Below are positions 59,033 to 64,000 of a stretch of DNA of 64,000 nt, in pieces. The stretch is from Hymenobacter sp. YC55 (lineage in GTDB: Bacteria; Bacteroidota; Bacteroidia; Cytophagales; Hymenobacteraceae), in the NCBI RefSeq assembly GCF_029433095.1, contig NZ_JARNTX010000002.1, positions 1,550,001 to 1,614,000 on the forward strand. Reading direction: 5' to 3'. The number at the start of each line of letters is the position of its first letter. Within the stretch, counting starts at the first letter, position 1. Under the pieces are notes generated by a model, which searched no databases, was not told where the DNA came from, and was given only the letters and a program-made list of their open reading frames with translations. Made by a program: the position numbers and the translations under genes.

Positions 59033-60622
59033 TTAAGGACGGTCCCACCACAGCGGCTTGCCCACATAGTCGTCGTTGTTGGTGGCGCCTGCTTCGGAGA
59101 ATAGGCGAGCCACTTCGTCGGGACTGTAGAGCGTTTCGGTGGCCCCAGGCAGCATCCGACGCGGGAAGCGTTGCGTAGGATCGGTGGCGGCACTTAAGCT
59201 CGGATTTACACCGTTGCCCGTCGGATATTCTAAGTTCACGTACACATTCGAACTGAAGTCGTAGCGCCGCATATCCGACCACGATTCTGGGTTCAGGAAC
59301 ATGGCAATATACTTCTGCTCCATAATGGCACGCGGCAGGTTGGGGTTGTTGGACGAAGCCAACTGCGCTTCCGTCTGCGCGACGGCAGGACTAGCCAGAT
59401 AGGCATCAATTTGAGCCGGTGTGATAGTTGGAAACGTGATGGCTGGCGCGCTGAATGTGCCTCCAGCACCTATCTTGGTCATATGGGCTCGAATACCTGC
59501 CTTGTAGGCTGTCAGGGCGCGCCCCCTATTACCGGCTTTAAAGGCAGCTTCGGCTTCAATAAACTTCAACTCGTGGTAGGTGATAACCTCGAAATAGCCT
59601 AAGTCGCGGGCGTACCAGCTGGCGTAGAAATCGGTGGTATTGTTGGAGTTTGGAATGACGTTCGTGCCAACCGTAGTGCCAACTCCCGGCGAGGACCCAG
59701 TGCTGGTAGTCGGCGCCATAATGCCGAAGCGCGGGTCCGTGACTCCCGGAAACGTAGTGCCGTTCAGGTACTTAATAAAGTTGGTGGAATAAGTGGCCGT
59801 ACCGAAGTTGGCGCGGGTAGTGCCAAAGATGTTGGTGGTATTGGCTAAGGGCGCAATGGCGGTCTGATACTGGATCTGCGCGTCGTCGGCGCTGTTCAAA
59901 AAGCCTTTGTCTACCAACGCCAGCACGGCATTCGGATCGTAGCTAGCCTTCTTCGTGAGGTGTTGAAGCTGACGGGCCTTCAGCGAATATGCCAGTCTGA
60001 TCCATTTTTTTACGTCGCCTTTGTACAGAATGTCGCCACTCTCGCTGGGCGTAGTGGTATAGAATGGGCGCGTATTCTGGCTGGCATCCTTGCTCATTTC
60101 CACAATGCCCTCGTCGAGCAACTGATTTACCGTGGCGTAAATCTGTTCCTGTGAGTCGTACTTCGGCTTGAAGTTGGCCCCTCCTTGATACGCCTCCGTG
60201 TAGGGCACATCACCCATCATGTCGGTGAGGTGGGCCAAAATGAGAGCCTGCATAATCTTGCCAGCGCCCACATAATACGCCGAGCCTTCGGCCTGCGCCG
60301 CCGCTATCATGGGCGGAATATTGCCGCCCGACTGAAAGTAGGAGTAGTTGAAGGTGTTAGTGCTCTGGGCGTTGGTGAAGCGGTACTGGTCGTTGCCGCC
60401 GCTGTTGATGGTGCGGCTCACCACGTATTGCTCGATAAAAGGCGTACGCAGCGCCGTAAACATCTGGGTCTGGATGCCATTGCTGATGATGCTAGGCAAC
60501 AAGAAGTTGGGAGTCGTTTCGGACGGGTTGTTCGGGTTATCGTTCACGTCGAGGTAACTCTCGCACGACGTGAGGGCGCTACCACCCAGCAGCAACCCCA
60601 GGAAAAGAAGGTATTTTTTCAT
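59033..60622 (-). CDS. SusD/RagB-family lipoprotein
   Basis: 529 residues from the ATG at 60622 (MKKYLLFLGLLLGGSALTSC, lipobox LTSC). The start CESYLDVNDNPNNPSETTPN and the TPR-like helical organisation (VGAGKIMQALILAHLTDMMG, GDVKKWIRLAYSLKARQLQH) mark the SusD-like_2 branch. It is a surface lipoprotein that caps the SusC channel and captures ligand. It is followed closely by the third lipoprotein gene. The ligand is unknown; this branch often handles non-glycan or peptide-containing ligands as well as glycans. Confidence 0.95.
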   Translation of the reverse strand: MKKYLLFLGLLLGGSALTSCESYLDVNDNPNNPSETTPNFLLPSIISNGIQTQMFTALRTPFIEQYVVSRTINSGGNDQYRFTNAQSTNTFNYSYFQSGGNIPPMIAAAQAEGSAYYVGAGKIMQALILAHLTDMMGDVPYTEAYQGGANFKPKYDSQEQIYATVNQLLDEGIVEMSKDASQNTRPFYTTTPSESGDILYKGDVKKWIRLAYSLKARQLQHLTKKASYDPNAVLALVDKGFLNSADDAQIQYQTAIAPLANTTNIFGTTRANFGTATYSTNFIKYLNGTTFPGVTDPRFGIMAPTTSTGSSPGVGTTVGTNVIPNSNNTTDFYASWYARDLGYFEVITYHELKFIEAEAAFKAGNRGRALTAYKAGIRAHMTKIGAGGTFSAPAITFPTITPAQIDAYLASPAVAQTEAQLASSNNPNLPRAIMEQKYIAMFLNPESWSDMRRYDFSSNVYVNLEYPTGNGVNPSLSAATDPTQRFPRRMLPGATETLYSPDEVARLFSEAGATNNDDYVGKPLWWDRP

Positions 60623-60702
60623 CTGAAATGTATAAATCAATTGCTTGATTGCTAAATGCTTATTTGTTTAATAAGCCATTCAACAACTCAGCTATTAGAC
60701 AA

Positions 60703-63700
60703 TTAGAACGTCACCCGCAAGCCCATATCCACGCCGCGCGTGGCGGGCACATTGCCGTAGTCGAAGCCGTTGGAGCCACCCCCACGCACGCCAGACCCGG
60801 CCGCTGCCGTTTCGGGGTCGGCACCGCTGTATTTGGTGAGCAGCATGAGGTTGCGGCCGGTTACGTTCAACTCAATTGCCTTCAAGAAGCTGGTTTTGCT
60901 AAGCAGCGAAGTAGGCAGCGAGTAGCTGAGCGTCACGTAGCGTAGCCGCGTCCAAGAGGCGTCTTCTATGAAAGGTGTGCCCACTGCCCCAAGAATAGTG
61001 CGGTAATACGTCTGCGTAAGCTCAACTGTGCGGTTGTTCTGCGTGTAAGTGCCATCAGAGTTGGCTATTACCCCGTCGAATACCACCTGCTTGTAGCGGT
61101 CAGCGGTACGGGCGCTGAGACCAGTGCCCGTAGAGTACAGGTCGTTGCCATTGATTACCTTGCCACCCACCCGGAAGTCCAGCAAGAAGCTCATCGACAA
61201 GGCTTTGTACGTGAACGTGTTGGTGAGTTGCGTGGTAAAGCGCGGTGCCCGGTTGCCAGCATAAATAAATGTAGTGCCCGGAATGGGGTAGCCCGTGGTG
61301 CCGTTAATCAAGATTTTGCCGAAATCAGGGCTATCAGGGTTTGTTACCCGCTGGAAATCATAAGCGCCAATACCCGTTATGGGCTGACCTAGGAAAGCGC
61401 CGCCTTGGTGGACGTTGGTGATAAAGGCGTCGGACTGGAATACCACCGTTAGCGGGTAGGGCAGCGACTCTGTGCGGTTGGTGTTGTGGTAGAAGTTAGC
61501 CAGAATATCCCAGGTGAAACCACCCGCATCTTTGATAGGGGTGCCGTTCAGGGTTATTTCTTGGCCTTCGTTGGTAACTACCCCACCGTTGATGTACTGC
61601 AGAATGTAGCCGGTAGCCTGACTTACGCGAGGCGCAATCAGCTGATCTTTGGTGCGCGAGAAATAGTAGTTGAAGTCGAGGCCGAGGCGGTTTTGCAGGA
61701 ATTGCAGGTTGATACCGGCCTCATACGAACGGGTGCGCTCCGGCTTCAGAAGGGGGTTCGAGCCGAAGAAGTCGTTGCGGAAGCCGCCCCCGATATAGGT
61801 GTTGGTGGTTAGCGGCGACTGCACGCGGTACGGACCCGTGTCGCGGCCCACTTCCGCCACCGACGCCCGAATCTTGCCGAAGTTCAGAATCCTGTTCTGT
61901 TCCAGGCCCAGCGTGCGGGTGAACTCGTAGCCCAAAGCCGCCGAACCATACCCGAAGCCCTTGCCGAAGATTTTGCCTTCGTCGGGGCGGGGTAGGGTAG
62001 AGGATTGGTCGTAGCGGCCCTGCAATTCCACCGTCACCTGGTCATACAAAGTAGCGCTCAGACGAGCAAAATTGCCGATCAAGCGGCGCACCGCTACACG
62101 CTGCAACACGCCGCGGTTTACAGTATTGTTGATGCTGACAAACGTTGGGTTCTGAAAAACCAAGCCAACGTAGTCCACGGCTTCGTCGCGGCTCTGCTCG
62201 ATGGTATTGCCAAGCACCAGCGTACCGCGGAAGTTCTCGTTGATAGTGTGGTTGAAGGACGCCAGCGTGGTAGCCGTTAGTAGACGGTTGAAGTCTACCG
62301 TTTCGGCAATGCCACCGTTCTGGTTACTAGCCTGCGACGTGCCAACTGCTCGCACCGACCTGGATTGGGTATTGGCTATGTCGGTACCAATATTGTGGCT
62401 CAGGGTCAGAAACTTGAAAGGCTGATAACTTAGCTGCGTGTTCCCAATGAAGCGGTTGGTGCGGTCGGTCTGGGGGTTGAAGCGGGCCGTCCAATACGGG
62501 TTATCGGCGTCGGCATCAATGCCGTTGTTGGGCGGTAGCAAGCGGCGGCGGGTGCCGTCGGCATTAAGGTAGTTGCGAGCATCATCGTTCTGGGGCCAGT
62601 TCAATAGGCTCAGCAAAAAGCCTCCCGTCGAACTGCCGGCTGTAGTCAGAAGTCCAGGCCCTTGTAGTGTGCGCCGTCCGCCCGAGTTCAGGTACTGGGC
62701 CGAGGCTGTGACGCTCAGCTTAGGCGAAATCTGGGCCGTGCCCGACATGCGCACCGTTGTCTTGTCGTACTTGTTTTCCGGCGTCACGCCCGATTGGTCG
62801 AGCCGAGAAGCGGATACGAAGAAAGTTGCCTTTTCCGTACCGCCCGACATATTGAGGAAGTGCTGGTACGCGTAGCCTTTCTCGAAAAAGTCGCTCAGGT
62901 TGTTATAAACTGGTTGACCTGGCTGAAAGCGTGGCCCCCACGAGTTACGCGTGGTGCCATCAAACACCCCTTCGGAACCTTGCCCATACTCGCGCTGAAT
63001 TTTAGGCAGTCGGTTCACTTCATCCACCGAAAACTGAGTACGGTAGCTGAGCGTCGTGCGGCCCGCTACGCCTTTTTTGGTGGTAATAACCACAGCCCCA
63101 TTGGCAGCTCGTAGTCCGTAGAGCGCGGCCGCGGCCGGGCCTTTTAGCACCGTAATGCTGGCAATGTCTTCGGGGTTGATGTCGCCGGCACGGTTGGGCG
63201 TGCCCACGGAGCGGCCCAGTTGGCCATTAAACTGCGACCCGGCCCCTGGTGCGGTGCTTTCCTGAAACGACGAGTTATCCATAATGATACCGTCGATGAT
63301 GAACAGGGGCTGGTTGTCGCCGTCGAGCGAAGTGCCGCCCCGAATCACGATGGCGGAGCCTTCGCCCGGCGCCCCACCCGACGAGGTGATATTCACGCCC
63401 GCTACTTTGCCCTGCAAGGCATTCACGACGTTGGTTTGGCGCGAGTCGATGATGTCTTTGGATTTCACTTCCTGCACCGCCGTCACAATATCACGTCTGT
63501 CCTGCGCAATGTTGTAGCCCGTTACTACTACGTCTTTCAGCTCCGTGGTATTCTCGCTTAAGCCCACATCCAGCGTGCTTTCTTCGCCAACGGCGCGCTC
63601 CAGCGTGGTGTACCCGATAAAGCTGAAGGAGAGCGTATTGCCGGTTGCAGCTTGCAGCGTGTAGCGGCCATCGGGGCCAGTGCTGGTACCAATGGTAGTG

Positions 63701-63846
63701 CCCTTAACTAGAACCGTTACGCCCGGCAACGGGCTCCGGTCAGCTGCCGAGGTGACCACACCGGTGATGGTGCGCTGCGCCTGAGCAAAACCGGGCGGAG
63801 CCACGAGCACGCACAAGCTGGCAGGCAGCAAGTAAAGTCTTTTCAT
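60703..63846 (-). CDS. SusC/RagA-family TonB-linked outer-membrane protein
   Basis: 1047 residues: signal peptide (about 1-23, to FAQAQ), carboxypeptidase D regulatory-like domain (about 25-105, ITGVVTSAADRSPLPGVTV), the plug with VVNALQGKVAGVNITSSGG and GSAIVIRGGTSLDG, then a 22-strand barrel ending in Phe (RGVDMGLRVTF). There is no N-terminal STN domain, so control by a FecI/FecR pair is not suggested. It heads the operon susC-susD-lipoprotein on the minus strand. Transport needs TonB-ExbBD encoded elsewhere. The promoter should lie in 63847-64000, where I can identify no clear boxes. Confidence 0.96.
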   Translation of the reverse strand: MKRLYLLPASLCVLVAPPGFAQAQRTITGVVTSAADRSPLPGVTVLVKGTTIGTSTGPDGRYTLQAATGNTLSFSFIGYTTLERAVGEESTLDVGLSENTTELKDVVVTGYNIAQDRRDIVTAVQEVKSKDIIDSRQTNVVNALQGKVAGVNITSSGGAPGEGSAIVIRGGTSLDGDNQPLFIIDGIIMDNSSFQESTAPGAGSQFNGQLGRSVGTPNRAGDINPEDIASITVLKGPAAAALYGLRAANGAVVITTKKGVAGRTTLSYRTQFSVDEVNRLPKIQREYGQGSEGVFDGTTRNSWGPRFQPGQPVYNNLSDFFEKGYAYQHFLNMSGGTEKATFFVSASRLDQSGVTPENKYDKTTVRMSGTAQISPKLSVTASAQYLNSGGRRTLQGPGLLTTAGSSTGGFLLSLLNWPQNDDARNYLNADGTRRRLLPPNNGIDADADNPYWTARFNPQTDRTNRFIGNTQLSYQPFKFLTLSHNIGTDIANTQSRSVRAVGTSQASNQNGGIAETVDFNRLLTATTLASFNHTINENFRGTLVLGNTIEQSRDEAVDYVGLVFQNPTFVSINNTVNRGVLQRVAVRRLIGNFARLSATLYDQVTVELQGRYDQSSTLPRPDEGKIFGKGFGYGSAALGYEFTRTLGLEQNRILNFGKIRASVAEVGRDTGPYRVQSPLTTNTYIGGGFRNDFFGSNPLLKPERTRSYEAGINLQFLQNRLGLDFNYYFSRTKDQLIAPRVSQATGYILQYINGGVVTNEGQEITLNGTPIKDAGGFTWDILANFYHNTNRTESLPYPLTVVFQSDAFITNVHQGGAFLGQPITGIGAYDFQRVTNPDSPDFGKILINGTTGYPIPGTTFIYAGNRAPRFTTQLTNTFTYKALSMSFLLDFRVGGKVINGNDLYSTGTGLSARTADRYKQVVFDGVIANSDGTYTQNNRTVELTQTYYRTILGAVGTPFIEDASWTRLRYVTLSYSLPTSLLSKTSFLKAIELNVTGRNLMLLTKYSGADPETAAAGSGVRGGGSNGFDYGNVPATRGVDMGLRVTF

Positions 63847-64000
63847 AGAGAGAAGAGAGGGTGAATGTGAAAGAGTAGAGGGGTGAAAAGCGGCCGGCCG
63901 GAGCTCAGCTGCTATGCGCAGGCGAATTCCGGCCGGATTAGTATCGGTTCTGATTAGACGGTAGACAACAAAACCAAGTGACGAGCATCAGGGAAAAGCT

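Overview
The window looks like chromosomal DNA from a GC-rich member of the Bacteroidota, most likely Hymenobacteraceae (Hymenobacter or a close relative). The evidence is gene content: a SusC/SusD pair, two secreted proteins with type IX (Por) C-terminal sorting domains, an adjacent pyrG-yidC pair, many lipoproteins and DUF families typical of Cytophagales, and few clear Shine-Dalgarno sites. The genus is an inference. There is no rRNA, tRNA, CRISPR array, prophage or complete insertion sequence that I can recognise. About fifty genes are supported.

Layout. 0-6 kb: start of a truncated lipoprotein gene, yidC, pyrG and a secreted Gfo/Idh/MocA oxidoreductase, all on the minus strand. 6-10.5 kb: a PBP4-type D,D-carboxypeptidase, a TlpA-like thiol-disulfide protein with an internal duplication, a lipoprotein and a cupin-like protein. 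10.6-15.1 kb: a fused phosphoserine phosphatase/phosphoglycerate dehydrogenase gene. Its 3' end is repeated 2.46 kb away, and the two copies bracket two orphan membrane-protein genes. 15-24.8 kb: single-gene housekeeping and stress functions (glyoxalase-like, hydrolase, YetF/DUF421, GNAT, aldo/keto reductase, class D beta-lactamase, GH13 amylase, DinB, DUF885 peptidase). 24.9-33.7 kb: a GxGYxYP protein with a type IX tail, membrane proteins, an AraC regulator with a membrane-embedded N-terminus, YceI, bestrophin and a pair of small paralogous helical proteins. 33.8-42.2 kb: gamma-glutamyltransferase, then an alpha-glucan group (branching enzyme of eukaryotic type, a half-length glycosyltransferase, GH31 alpha-glucosidase). 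42.2-51.3 kb: outer-membrane protein, fasciclin lipoprotein, two alpha/beta hydrolases, a type IX cargo protein, rhomboid protease, and two small very hydrophilic proteins. 51.5-57 kb: signal peptidase I followed by a probable wall-recycling group (serine hydrolase, VanX-like dipeptidase, GHL10/DigH-like glycosidase). 57.6-63.9 kb: a susC-susD-lipoprotein operon on the minus strand.

How genes may work together. GlgB, the GT fragment, GH31 and GH13 point to turnover of an internal alpha-glucan. The D,D-carboxypeptidase, class D beta-lactamase, serine hydrolase, VanX-like peptidase and GHL10 enzyme act on or near peptidoglycan. The SusCD operon should import a polymer or oligomer of unknown identity, since no dedicated hydrolase lies beside it.

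Non-coding structure is notable. A family of inverted repeats with core GTCATGCTGAGC...GAAGCATCTCGC occurs at several intergenic sites. Many gene ends carry strong hairpins, two of them perfect palindromes with 26- and 31-bp arms and 2-nt centres. The most informative single observation is the duplicated serA 3' end: the two copies differ almost only at silent positions, which points to import of DNA from a related serA allele rather than simple decay of a local duplicate. I did not find a clearly new defence or mobile system.
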